A stretch of 57,500 nt of DNA from Mesostigma viride (GCA_009746045.1 RPFO01000916.1:1-57500), one strand, 5' to 3'. Numbered from the stretch's first letter, positions 1-10,349 are shown. Numbers and translations: made by a program. The notes: generated from the letters alone by a model not told the origin.

Positions 1-338
1 TCTCCCTCCCTCCTCCCTCCTCCCTCCCTCCTCCCTCCCATCCCTCCCTCCCTCCCTCCTCCCCCTCCCTCCCTCCCTCCCTCCCTCCCTCCCTCTCCCT
101 CCTCCCTCCCTCCTCCCTCCCTCCCTCCCTCCCTCCCTCCCTCCCTCCCTCCTCCTCCCTCCCTCCCTCCCTCCTCCCTCCCTCCCTCCCTCCCTCCCCC
201 TCCCTCCCTCCCTCCCTCCTCCCTCCCTCCCTCCCTCCCTCCCTCCTCCCTCCCTCCCTCCCTCCCTCCCTCCCTCCCTCCCTCCCTCCCTCCCTCCCTC
301 CCTCCCTCCCTCCCTCCCTCCCTCCCTCCCTCCCCCCC
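1..338. repeat. CCCT/CTCC polypyrimidine microsatellite
   Basis: An almost pure run of CCCT and CCTCC units with occasional one-base phase slips, continuing off the left edge of the window. One strand is all pyrimidine, so triplex formation is possible. No coding signal is seen. Confidence 0.95.
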
Positions 339-629
339 GCACTTCCCCCCACTGCCTTTGTCGGCCCCCACATGGGACGTTTGATCCAGCCACACGGGTA
401 TGGCTTCAGGGGGGAGCAAAGGAGATGGCAGGCATGAGCCTGAATGGGCCGGACCATCGTCCTTCATCCCCACTGGTTTCCCTCCCTCATCCCCACTCGT
501 TGCCTTCCTTCCACACTGCTTGACCAACAACAACACCAACACCTGTCATTATCTTCTACCCCGCCTCCCCTCTTGCCGCATCCCCGCCGCCCGCACTGAA
601 TTGCCTCCTTGCCGGTGCCACACTCCCAG
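339..629 (+). other. Sequence upstream of first recognisable lpxC exon
   Basis: A short ATG-started frame runs from 400 to 633 but lies in a different frame from lpxC and resembles nothing I recognise. An in-frame TGA at 597-599 stops the lpxC frame from extending left, and a CCCAG acceptor ends at 629. The start codon and any organelle-targeting peptide must lie in an upstream exon, here or beyond the window. Confidence 0.4.
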
Positions 630-3600
630 GTGAAAGGCGTCCCTGCTGACGGCGCGGCCGCCCTGCCCCCCCAGCGCACACTCGCACGTCCCCTCACCCT
701 CTCCGGCGTGGGCCTGCACATGGGGACGAACGCAGAGCTAACCGTGATGCCAGCCCCGGCTGGCACCGGACGCTACTTTGCCGTGCTCAACGGGAGCGGG
801 GGTGAGGTGCTTGTCCCCGCCACGCTGGCCTCGGTCACGGAGACCCAGCTCAGCACCACCCTGTCGACGGGGCCCGGCCGCGTGCAGACGGTCGAGCATT
901 TGCTATCCGCGCTGGAGGGGATGGGCGTGACCAACGCGAGGCTGGAGCTGAGGGGTGGCGGCGAGGTGGGCGCGACCGCTTTGCCATGCCCTTGCCACAA
1001 GTACCATATAGTCTGTCATTCCCGCCATGATAGTGGAGTGTGCATGGTTGGAGCTATGGGTGTGCTCTGCCGGCTCTTGCGTGGTGAGGGGGGCAGGGGG
1101 GCTCTGTGTCCGCTGGGTCTGGTGAAAGGTCTAGAACATGGGCCATGTGCTGTAGGCCAGAGTGGTCATGGCATTTTTCGGTGGTGTACAGGCAGTTCGT
1201 TCGATGGACACAGTAGCAGTTTCTTAGTAATGTGTGGTCGTGATGTGTACTAGTTGTAGTGGATGTCAAACATCGGGCACCTTCAATCGGTTGGGAGGTG
1301 AAGCAGCGCACAAGAGACGTGTGATATGCATGTGGTTGTCTGCCCACCTGGCCAGGTGGTTTGGCTTGCGTACATATCCGTGCGTGGCCAGTGGCACGTC
1401 TCCCGTCCGTTCTGTTCCTGCCTCCCTAAGGCTGCCTTGCGGTCTCCAAACCCATTGGTCATCAGCTCCACCCCAACACACGGGCGTGGCAATCGGATTG
1501 AACGACACTGCTTTGGTTTTGTTGTTGCCCGAGCCTGTGGTTGTCAAGAGCCGAAGCAAACCTTGCGCTTGGTGCCCTGTGACATGTACACGGTCCCATC
1601 ATCCCCAGGCGCATCCGGTTGTCACTTGCCATAGCATGGGTTTGCACGCAACCCACATAGTGTTTCGAGGGAAGCTCATCCGCCGCATGCGCGCTCCTGA
1701 TCGCACAGATAGGATCGCACAAAGGCCACTTTTTGACCCCTACCCAGCTGTGCGTGGTCGACCCCTTTGAACGGCAGCAATGTTTGTGGGTTGCCTTCGG
1801 AAGCCCTAGAAGGTTGTGGCCTCCCAAGCACATCCAACGTTTGCCGCTTCCTTGCGTGCACATGCATGCATAACTAAAAAATACAAGCATAGCGCACAAA
1901 TGACACCGTGACGTTGTTGGCTGCCACCTGTTGCCACTCAGGTGCCTCTGTTGGATGGCTCTGCAGACCTCTGGGTGAAGGCCATCAGGGAGGCGGGGGT
2001 GGTTCTGGCGGCCAGCAGCGGCGGCGAGCCGCTACCGTGCAGCTCTCTGGCGGTGGCGCGCCCCATCACCGTCCACGAAGGGGACACATTCGTGGCGGCG
2101 TTCCCGGCCAAGGAGACAAGGCTTACTTACGGCATCGACTTCTCACAGGTGGGTGAGACATGATCGCGTGTTGCAGGTGGATGAGTGGTCTGGTGTGGAT
2201 GGTTGTTTCGGAGTGGTCTTCTCACACTTGGGTGCGCTCATAACGTTTTCTGGCAGGTGGGTGCCTGTGACTTGTCGCAGGTGGGTGCGAGCCTCTGCTT
2301 TTCACAGGTGGGTTGGGTGTTGGCGTGGTGCAGGTTGGGATAGGGCATCAACTTATGACAGTTAGGGGTGGGTGCATAATGCTAGCGTTGTCCCCCTGGT
2401 AGAGACGTCTTGTTAGCTCCCTGTCCCAATACAAGCGGGTGCCGCGCTCTCTGGGAATGGGGCCCTGCGTCTTCCCATCCGTCCCGGCTCATACCCCAGC
2501 ATGTCCGTGTCCATCCGGTCCACAAACAACGAACAAACGAACGCGTTCCTTGACATCGCCTGCCGCTGCCGATGCAGCGACCGCGGAAGCACCAAGGGAG
2601 GCACGGGATGGCTGGATGACACGTGGGCACGGGGATGCACCCAGTAATAGGCTAGTTTTACCACGTTTGGGGAGCCAAGGGGTGCCGTGCTAGGTGGGCC
2701 TGCTCCCCGACTGCCTTCTCATGACAGGATTCTTCCCGACCGCCTGTCTGTCGGATGGATGATGGCTACGGCCAGCCCCGCCACCTGCCCCCCTCGCCGC
2801 ACACTTCCTCCGTACTAATCAAAATCTCCCTGGCATACTCCACCTCACTTCCCCCATTTCTATCTCCCATGCTCCCCCCCGCCACCGCCACTGCCACCTG
2901 CCCTCCTCACTGCACGATTCCTCCTCCCTAACACGATACCATCATCCCCTACCCGACCCCACTGCTACTCTCTCATTCGCGCCGCCCCATGCTGGCCTCG
3001 GATACCGCCAGCTGCCTGTTGTCGGCCGGCAGTGGTTCACGTGGTGCCCCACCGATGCGGGCGGCTACGAGGGCCTGGTGGCTCCGGCCCGGACGTTTGG
3101 CATCATGGAGCAGGTGAGCACCCTTGCGTGCGGAAGAGGTGAGCGCCCGTCTGGCTGCGGTGCTCGTTTCTACAACGTGGTTCTTATCATGAGGAAGCTC
3201 GACATGGTTCTTACCACAAGGAAGCGAGCTGCAAGGTGCCATCTCTTGTCATGCGATGTGTGCCTGTCAGGCACTCAGCAGGCAGCGTGTTTTTTCTGTC
3301 GCCATGTCATCGTTTCTGCATCGTACCTTGCAGTCTGGTTGTTTGTGAACCTTCCCTCTCTCTCTTCACCCATGTGTTGTCAACAGGAACCTGCCAGGAA
3401 ATCCCACTTCAGGACGGCACTCTGCTCATGCGATGTGTGCCTGTCAGGCACTCAGCAGGCAGCGTGTTTTTTTCTGTCGCCATGTCATCGTTTCTGCATC
3501 GTACCTTGCAGTCTGGTTGTTTGTGAACCTTCCCTCTCTCTCTTCACCCATGTGTTGTCAACAGGAACCTGCCAGGAAATCCCCCTTCAGGAAGGCACTC

Positions 3601-4347
3601 TGCTACAAGTAGGGAACCCTACCACTTTGGAGAAGGGGTCGCCCTCGCGATCCCAAGTGTTCCTCCGCAACCTGCCCGACATCTGAGCTGTTCACAGGTG
3701 CACGGACATCTGTAATGTGATGTCCACAGGGGCATTATGCCACATGGGCCACACACAACACACTGCCACACACTGTGTGGTTTACTGTTTGACCGCCAAC
3801 ATCAGTCGCCTTCCATAGATGTGCCTGCGACATACTCACCGACATGACACATATAGAACATGAAGCAAGTTGGTAGATTTGACAGCGGCTCCTTGTGAAA
3901 AGTCTTGGCTTCCTGACCTGTAAGTTCATAACCTTTATGGGTTCCGATTTTATTGGATCCGGGCAGTGTGGCGTGTGGTAGCAATCACTGCTGTTGCTGG
4001 CACCTGGCACCTGCATTAGATTCACCCACCCACCCACCCACCCACCCACCCACCGAGCCTGAAGGGAGGGATCTCAGTCTTCCAGCCCACCTGATGGACC
4101 CCTGGGCCTTTGCGTTTGCTCTACAAACGCAACCCCGTCGTGGGGGTTGGATTGTGAAAATTTCACGACCGCCGCCTTGTCTACCCCCGTTTGCGTGCAC
4201 TGGTATGGTCCCGTGTATTTGCGCACGGCCCCCCACCCCACAGATCGAGCAGTTGCGTTCAATGGGCCTCATCAAGGGGGGAAGCCTCGACAACGCGCTC
4301 GTGTGCAGGTGGGTGGACGAGCACACAGGCACATGCACAGGCACAGA

Positions 4348-4431
<84 letters not shown>

Positions 4432-7136
4432 GAGCTCGAACACGTCTTCTTCTCACCGTGGCCATGCAGTAACGGACAGTGGATTGACACTGCTACCTTT
4501 CTCAGTAGTGATGGCAGGGGTGTCAGTGAATGTTGTTGAGTTTTTCCATTGTGCGTGTAGCGCGGAGGTAGGCCAGTTACGATCACTGTCGACCTGGGCC
4601 TTGGTCTGCAGTCGCTTTTAGAGCATTGCCATAACCCTTTGCAGGTTCTTGATAAGGAGCACTTACCCACTGGCCTGCTTGCCTGCTTGCCCGCTTGCCC
4701 GCTCGCCCGCTCGCCCGCTCGCCCGCTCGCCCGCTCGCCCGCTGGCCCGCTGGCCCGCTGGCCCGCTGGCCGGCTCGCCCGCTGGCCCGCTGGCCCGCTG
4801 GCCCGCTGGCCCGCTGGCCCGCTGGCCCGCTGGCCCGCTGGCCCGCTGGCCCGCTGGCCCGCTGGCCCGCTGGCCGGCTGGCCGGCTGGCCTGCTCGCCT
4901 GCTCGCCTGCTTGCCTGCACTCAATTTCCCCTGGTGACATGCACATTACTTCTGCTCGTATGGTGTGGATGGTCCGTTGTCTATCGTCCGACGCCGACCG
5001 GCTCCTGCTCCAGCATGAAGACCGGGTGGGTGAACCCCCCCCTGCGCTTCCCCGACGAGCCGTGCCGGCACAAGCTGCTGGACCTGATTGGCGACCTGGC
5101 GCTGCTGGGCGTGGGGGGGAACGCGGGGCTGCCGCGGGGCCATATCGTGGCCTACAAGGTACACCCCCTTGCCACGTGACGTGTTTGCTTCGATTAAAAC
5201 ACCCGACATCGTGCCCTACCAGGTAAACCCCCTTGCCAAGTACCATGGCATGGACTGGTCTATTCTGGCCTGCCAGGTCACCAGCTCGCCATGCCTTGCC
5301 AGCACAAGCCGGGCATGCGCGGCGTGGGTTGCCCGACGTATGCCTTTCCTGTGTGGACTGTTTATATGATGGCACACTCTTAATTGGTAGAGCCCTCCCC
5401 CGCCTTGCCTCGGGGTTCGCTCGTGCAGGTTTCATCGGGGACATGGTTACTTGATAGTTGGTAGTTATGAGGACATGGCTAGGCTCGCTTGTGCAGGTTT
5501 CATCGGGGTAGTTATGAGGACATGGCCACTTGATTGTGAGCATATTGTGGCGCTGTGTGGCGTGGCTGGCCGTCTGCTCCTTGCCTGGCACCCTGCTTGC
5601 TCAAGGGTCTTTGGCTCCCCTACAGCATCCTCTTACCACTTTCGATCCATGCGGTAGCCAGCCTACGATGCTGGTACCCCAAACACTCGGGTCGTAGTGG
5701 TGATGCTTGCGACGCGCTATGGGCAGGTATGGGTCCTGCTGCATCCCTGCAACATCGCCCTAGCATCCACTGGGGTTGGGGGACCTGGACAGGGTGGGTG
5801 ACCCGTACAGGGTTTTAAAGCACAAGGGTGTGTGGATTGTACATCGGGTGGTAGAGGAATTAAATTATAAATTAATTTTTAAAATGACTTCGTGGGGAGA
5901 TCATGTCGGTAGACGCATGTTCGATACTTATAGCTCGTCGACTAGTGCACGCGCAGCAGTTGAGCCAGCTTGCCAGGACAAGGGGCTGGCTTCTGAGTCT
6001 GATGTCTCCCCGGCAGGTTGTGTGGGAAGGACAATGATTGGCGTGGACTGTTGTGCGGGGGAGAGCAGGCATCCTCACAAGCAATGCTGGCAGAATTGTC
6101 GTATTTGCCTATTTGGCATTTCGCATGGGTCACGTCTTGGGGCCTCCACAGGTGGCCCAGGCCACATGTGTTGTGGTGCCTGTGTCTAAGAGGCTCCCGG
6201 AAGGGGCGAGCATGGTATGGAAGCACGTGTGATGGGGAGATGAATTCAATGAGGACACAAGCGCGCATGGGTGCAGCCCCCTTGCCACGCAGCCGTCATG
6301 CAGAGGGTTCTGAATATCTATCATCCAGCCACTACTTATAGCTCTTCTATTAACGAGACGAATTCATGTCAGATTCGACCCTTTCAGGCGACTTGGTGAT
6401 GTGTGCACAGTGGATGATTGGGGCCCCCGGGCTGTTTGCCACATAAACCCTAAGCTATTGGGAGCACCCTGGCTCATGGACTCGGTTTGCCTGGTTCTGC
6501 TTATTTCACCTCAACTGTGCCCTGTGATATCAAGGAGACAACCAGCGCCCTGTGATATGGTTATTTTGGATCCCTATTGGGACTGCTGTGATATGGTTAT
6601 TTTGGATCCCTATTGGGACTGCTGTGATATGGTTATTTTGGATCCCTATTGGGACTGCTGTGATATGGTTATTTTGGATCCCTATTGGGACTGCTGTGAT
6701 ATGGTCATTTTGGATCCCTATTGGGACTGCTGTGATATGGTCATTTTGGATCCCTATTGGGACTGCTGTGATATGGTCATTTTGGATCCCTATTGGGACT
6801 GCTGTCCCTCATGATAGACGTGGACGAATGTCACGGGGACCCCTGAGGCGGTAGCCCTCGACTCGTCCACAGCCCGCCACTATCTCAGGGTTAGTGGCAA
6901 AGTCGCATCCACTGACCAGTCAGCTCTGCTGTCCTCCCTATTGAGGCGTTACACTAGCATACTGCCCTTCTGTTCCACTGCCATTGCCACCGATGCTAAC
7001 TACTGCATGCCTTGGTGGCTTGATATACGCTGTTTACGTGTGGTAATGGGTCTCGCAGGCTAGCCATGCGTTGCATGTGCGGTTCGCCAAAGCCTTGCTG
7101 CAAGACATGGAGGCATCGGATGGCAAAACGGCGTGA
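630..7136 (+). CDS. lpxC: UDP-3-O-acyl-N-acetylglucosamine deacetylase (LpxC), six exons, 5' partial
   Basis: Zinc amidase that removes the N-acetyl group from UDP-3-O-acyl-GlcNAc, the committed step of lipid A-type synthesis. In plants this pathway is organellar. Exons by splice sites and phase: 630-965, 1942-2148, 3012-3113, 4244-4308, 5014-5158, 7059-7136, giving about 310 residues, close to the 305 of bacterial LpxC. Visible landmarks are [21 protein letters not shown] (catalytic Glu and zinc His), EVPLLDGSA across the exon 1/2 junction, [28 protein letters not shown], and [10 protein letters not shown] (zinc His and Asp). The last exon starts ASHALH, where the usual Gly of GHALH is Ser. 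Every junction keeps frame, and TGA is at 7134-7136. The first exon starts at a 3' splice site, so the N-terminus and targeting peptide are not seen. Introns are crowded with repeats. The identity is secure; the exon 1 boundary could instead be 675. Confidence 0.93.
2143..2340 (+). repeat. Degenerate CAGGTGGGTG repeats after lpxC exon 2 donor
   Basis: The exon 2 donor reads CAG|GTGGGTG. Similar CAGGTGGGT strings recur at about 2256, 2278 and 2306, with a weaker one near 2330. Each is a plausible decoy splice site. Confidence 0.55.
3250..3604 (+). repeat. Tandem duplication of about 177 bp in lpxC intron 3
   Basis: Two head-to-tail copies begin at CATGCGATGTGTGCC (3250 and 3427). They are nearly identical, differing by one T in a homopolymer and a few bases near the ends. 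Both carry a CAACAGGAAC stretch that looks like a 3' splice site. No coding homology is seen. Confidence 0.9.
4322..4432 (+). repeat. CACAGG hexamer microsatellite
   Basis: About 18 units of CACAGG begin some 13 bp after the lpxC exon 4 donor at 4309. It is read in several frames as Thr-Gly, His-Arg or Gln-Ala runs, none of which I regard as coding. Confidence 0.95.
4676..4916 (+). repeat. CCCGCTGG/CCCGCTCG octamer minisatellite
   Basis: Roughly 30 units of an 8-bp GC-rich repeat in lpxC intron 4, with blocks of the CTGG and CTCG variants and more diverged units at both ends. It creates long false open frames in both directions. Confidence 0.95.
5400..5530 (+). repeat. Short degenerate duplication in lpxC intron 5
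   Basis: GTGCAGGTTTCATCGGGG occurs near 5424 and again near 5490, each followed by related GTTATGAGGACATGG text. It is a local duplication with no coding signal. Confidence 0.6.
6519..6558 (+). mobile_element. 16-bp insertion flanked by 12-bp direct repeats (copy 1)
   Basis: CAAGGAGACAACCAGC at 6531-6546 sits between two perfect copies of GCCCTGTGATAT (6519-6530 and 6547-6558). The same 16 bases lie between a different 12-bp direct repeat at 13684-13723. This looks like a very short insertion with target-site duplication; an excision footprint is an alternative. Confidence 0.6.
6550..6801 (+). repeat. 36-bp tandem repeat, seven units, in lpxC intron 5
   Basis: Seven units begin CTGTGATATGGTTATTTTGG. 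The first four have GGTTATT and the last three GGTCATT, so the array grew by block duplication. The period is a multiple of three and frames stay open, but the array is intronic. Its first unit overlaps the right direct repeat of the 16-bp insertion. Confidence 0.95.
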
Positions 7137-7640
7137 ATTATAAAGGATCCTTAGTTCAACCTGGTTGTGGCCATCTGAGAGGCCATGCTCCATGCTCTTT
7201 TACCTGCACTTGTTCAGTAGGAAATCTGGGTCACTAATCAATGTGTTTATGGTCGACCCGGAGCTTAGTAACCACCAGTTGGGAGCTCATCAGAGATTCT
7301 ATCAACTGCCTGTGGTTTTGTTCAAGATTTGTCTTGGCAACTGCTGAAGATGTGCTCTTGGCTTCACAGACCCTGCATGCATAAACGGCTGCAATTCATT
7401 GTTGTCATATACAGGGGTGGACAGATTCGATTGCAATTTCATAGGTACGTACTTCGACATATAGCCCTGACTAGCTGGTAAGTAAGTATTTGCGTGCCAT
7501 GCACGGGGGCGTGTCACAAGTGGTATGCTAATGGAGATGATAACACAAAACTATAGCTGATGTGTTCCTTCAAGTGCATTCATGGAGATATTGGGTTAAG
7601 AATGGGTAAACGGTGGCATGTTGTGGTGCGGACATAGGGG
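7137..7640 (+). other. lpxC 3' flank
   Basis: This stretch is AT-richer than the exons. It probably includes the lpxC 3' untranslated region, but I see no clear polyadenylation signal and no gene. Short frames here have no recognisable content. Confidence 0.4.
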
Positions 7641-7652
7641 CGCTCACGGGGT

Positions 7653-8000
7653 AAGAACGGGGCGCCTCCGCTGCTGCTCATCTTTGAGAACCCGGCGGAC
7701 AAGATTTCGTTCCTCAGACGCCGCAAGCGGCTCGAGAAGACTCACTACACCTTGGACGACGACTTGACCCTGGCGCAGCAACAACGGCCACGGGAGGTAT
7801 GGCCGACCTACATCCAGCTCCGGCAGTCCGCGGCGGGGAAGCCGGTGTACTGGAAGGGGGCGGCCGTCTACGTCGGCCACATGCAAGCCATGGCAAGAGA
7901 CCCCCGCTGCCCCAGCACCTCCAGCCCCCCCAGCTTAGGGGACCATGGGAAGCGCCCGCGTTTGCAGACACACGGGAAGCACGCCAGACAGGTCCCCTAG
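7653..8000 (+). pseudogene. L1-like ORF1 protein, C-terminal fragment
   Basis: The open frame encodes the C-terminal part of a LINE ORF1 RNA-binding protein. Landmarks are PPLLLIFENPADK, SFLRRRKRLEK, DDDLTLAQQQR, WPTYIQLRQ and KPVYWKGAAVYVGH. It closely matches the minus-strand copy at 29888-30170, which reads PPLLLIFDSPADK and QPVYWKGAAIYVGH. The N-terminal two thirds are absent, as in 5'-truncated retrotransposition. The 3' part passes through a CATC repeat into a small hairpin and TTAA-rich tail at 8118-8173. A short unrelated tail precedes the TAG. Confidence 0.8.
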
Positions 8001-8077
8001 GGTAGAGTTGATCTTGATAGATGTTTGTAGATAGCTGTTGTAGATATAGATTAGACCGGTACCTAGGACTGTTTGCA

Positions 8078-8117
8078 CCCATCCATCCATCCATCCATCC
8101 ATCCATCCATCCATCCG
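8078..8117 (+). repeat. ATCC microsatellite
   Basis: About nine CATC units in the 3' untranslated part of the ORF1 fragment. A diverged version lies at the equivalent place in the minus-strand copy near 33420-33440. Confidence 0.9.
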
Positions 8118-8173
8118 GAGTTAATGCTCCGTGACTCCCCAACGGGAGCACGAGTCTCATTAATTAATTAATT
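8118..8173 (+). other. Retroelement 3' hairpin and TTAA tail
   Basis: GCTCCGTGACTCCCCAACGG followed by GAGCACGAG can fold on itself (CTCCCC/GGGAG core) and is followed directly by ATTAATTAATTAATTAG. The same hairpin-then-tail order ends the elements at 33290-33415, 33905-33980 and 35200-35345 on the minus strand. Confidence 0.7.
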
Positions 8174-8220
8174 AGGGGACCATGAATGAATGAATGAATT
8201 GTAACATAACTCCGTTGGGA

Positions 8221-9311
8221 GTATCAAAGAGACAACCAGCGCAGGCCAGAAATCGGGAGAATCCGGACCATGGTAGCTCGAGCCTGCCGTTATCTTTTCC
8301 GCGTTTTCGAGTCGTTCAGGATGATGAAGATGAATGGTGATGGAAATGTGTATCCTTGTGCATTGAAATTATGGCTGGCTTACGTGTGGAGCGACTAGAT
8401 GACCTAGACGGTGGGGCCGGAAACAGCATGCTTGATCAGGGCGTGTGTTTCTAGCCTAACTGGCCGGGAGTGTCTAGTGGTGAGCACCATTGCTGCGATC
8501 GCTCTCCCACCATTTACGAGGAAATACCCGCAAATGGAAAACCACTGAAAAGGTCTAGCTAGTCAGTCATCACGTTAGCCATGCCATGATTCCAAACGTC
8601 CAAGAACTGCACACGGTGCAAAGACAAAAAGCCGGAGGACAGCACTTTCAAATGTGCGGCGGGAACCAAAAGCCCGCGGATGCCAGAAAACATCGTGTTG
8701 CGGCAGCGACGCGACGATGTGGAAGTGCCAAGCTCGGAACGGCCGCAAAGGAGATCTGGCATCACAGGGTTCAGATGTGCGGAGATACTATGCGATCCAG
8801 CCGGTCCACGACCTGTTTGTAGAGCTTGTGCCAAGGGGCAGCACCGAACAGATGCGGGGTGACGTTGCAAAAACGTGTAGCACATAGCCCTTGAGAGGGG
8901 GCATATGGCCTATCATACATCCTAAGCTACTTCCTGCAAGGGTGGGGATGTAAACAACACTTGCTCTAGGTGCACCAAGGCACCTGCACCCTCATGATGT
9001 ATCGCGCTATGCCCAGTTAAGGGGGAGCGTGGCATGTGGGGGAAGATCATCATGGCTATACAAGAGCTATGGCATGGCGTAGGGGACCATAGCAGTACTT
9101 AGTAGTGCAGAATAGTAAGGCCTAGCCAACTTGGCCTAATTGTACATGTACAACCATTATGGGCCCCATATACTGGTCAGCTGATGACTTATACTGTCAC
9201 CAAGATGCATGCTGCGCAAGGTCATCTTTGGTTTGTACATTAGTAATGGGGATATGGTACGCTGTCCCGTTTCTGTGCTTTCTGGCCTGCGCTGGTTGTC
9301 TCTTTGATATG
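8221..9311. mobile_element. 1.1 kb segment bounded by perfect 31-bp inverted repeats
   Basis: TATCAAAGAGACAACCAGCG and the next 11 bases (8221-8251) recur exactly in reverse complement at 9281-9311. A TA dinucleotide at each outer edge could be a target duplication. No transposase is encoded. The interior holds a copy of the 3'-UTR-like repeat (8877-9110). The repeat resembles a piece of the L1-like ORF2 around RT motif A, so it may instead be two oppositely oriented retroelement scraps. Confidence 0.5.
8877..9110 (-). repeat. Dispersed repeat with GGGCTATGTGCTAC end, copy 1
   Basis: A stretch starting TAGCACATAGCCC and running past GATCATCATGGCTATACAA matches 29493-29720 over about 220 bp with scattered differences, and 13424-13560 in part. 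At 29 kb it forms the 3' untranslated part of an antisense ORF1 element, so it is probably retroelement 3' sequence on the minus strand. Confidence 0.7.
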
Positions 9312-9327
9312 GTACGCTGATTTGCCC

Positions 9328-9373
9328 TATTAATTAATTAATTAATTAAAATCATAGCTCCGTTGGGAGCATA
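9328..9373 (-). other. TTAA tail with CTCCGTTGGGAG hairpin
   Basis: TTAATTAATTAATTAATTAA followed by GCTCCGTTGGGAGC, a small self-complementary hairpin. It reads as the 3' end of a minus-strand retroelement, and the plus-strand RT element begins about 10 bp to its right. Confidence 0.55.
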
Positions 9374-9382
9374 TATATGTAA

Positions 9383-9487
9383 CCGCCGAGGGCCACGACG
9401 AACGCATCCAGTCGGCCTTGGCGCAGCTGGTCCCGGGCCCCGACCTCCCGCCACATGCTATTCGCATTGCCTCCCTGCCTGCACGGA
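9383..9487 (+). repeat. 105-bp exact copy of RT-frame interior at element 5' end
   Basis: Identical to 12018-12122, from CCGCCGAGGGCCACGACG to GCCTGCACGGA. The second copy is in its natural coding place, so this one is the duplicate. Confidence 0.95.
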
Positions 9488-10340
9488 GGGAGGCCGGCTG
9501 GGACCCGCCCCCCCCTCATGTCCGGTCCCTTCTGGAGGGGGACGACCCCGAGTCGGGCTCCTGTGCCATCTGCCTTGAGCCCTTCCGGCCGGGGGATGGC
9601 TTGTGTCGCCTGCCCGCGTGCGGCCACACATTCCATCAAGCGTGCATCGCGCGCAGCTTGCTCCACTCCGTGCCGCGCTGCCCGTTGTGCCGGGCTGTTG
9701 TGCCGCCCCCTGGGACTGCGCTTCCTCTCGGCCCGCCCCCGGTCTCGCTGGGTCCACTGCCGGGTCCCCACCGGGCCCCGGGGCCAGCTGCCTCCCCGAC
9801 CCCTCGGCCGCCGCCCCCGGCCTCGTTGCCGGGGCCTGGGGTGGTCGCGGGCGCGCTGGCGAGTCCCCCTGGGAGGGGCGCCGGCGTTCTCGATCCCCCT
9901 CCGCTGGGGGTCTCCCCGGTGGGCACTGCCTCCTCCGTGGCCCCGGCGGGCATGCCGGGCGCTGGTCGGGTCGTGGTGCGCGCGCCTGCCGGCCCGGCTG
10001 GGGAGACGCCGCAGGCCCCACGTCCTGCCTTTGCTGGCGCCGCTCCCCGCCACTCAGCGCCCGCCGACGGCCTTCACCGGTGTGCCGTGCTGCTTCCCAC
10101 GGGGTCCCCGTGTGCTGGTGTGTTCCACAACCGTAACCTCCTCTGCCAGCACCTTCGCGCTGTGCACCCCGATCTCGGCGCGGCGGATCTGCAGGCCATG
10201 AGCTGTTACCGGTGCCCGGAAGCTCACTGCCAGCGGGTGTACTCCATTCACGGGCGCGCTCAGCACGCGCGCGCCTGTGTTGCTCAACGGCCCCTCAACC
10301 GGCCAGCAGTCCCGGCCCCCTCCCCCCTCCCGCCTCGGCT
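9418..10340 (+). CDS. Retrotransposon N-terminal region with RING-H2 and C2H2-like fingers
   Basis: The frame from 9418 carries a consensus RING-H2 finger at residues about 49-92: CAIC, then ACGHTFHQAC, then CPLC, with spacing C-x2-C-x14-C-x-H-x2-H-x2-C-x11-C-x2-C. A long Pro/Gly/Ala linker follows. Then come C2H2-like fingers (about 10080-10275) with CAGVFHNRNLLCQHLRAVH and CPEAHCQRVYSIHGRAQHA. C2H2 fingers are typical N-terminal DNA-binding modules of R2-like elements; the RING finger is unusual. The first 25 or so codons come from the duplicated RT segment, so the native start is unknown. The frame slips near 10310-10370, in C-rich sequence, into the RT frame. Some RING fingers are E3 ligases, but no such role is shown here. 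Confidence 0.75.
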
Positions 10341-10349
10341 CCCACCGGC

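Noticed and set aside
400-633. ATG-started frame as the lpxC N-terminus/transit peptide
   Set aside because: Different reading frame, no donor found that joins it cleanly to 630, and no convincing transit-peptide composition. Left as unknown.
4272-5591. 439-codon minus frame over the CACAGG and CCCGCTGG repeats
   Set aside because: A repeat-driven shadow of lpxC introns and exons on the other strand.
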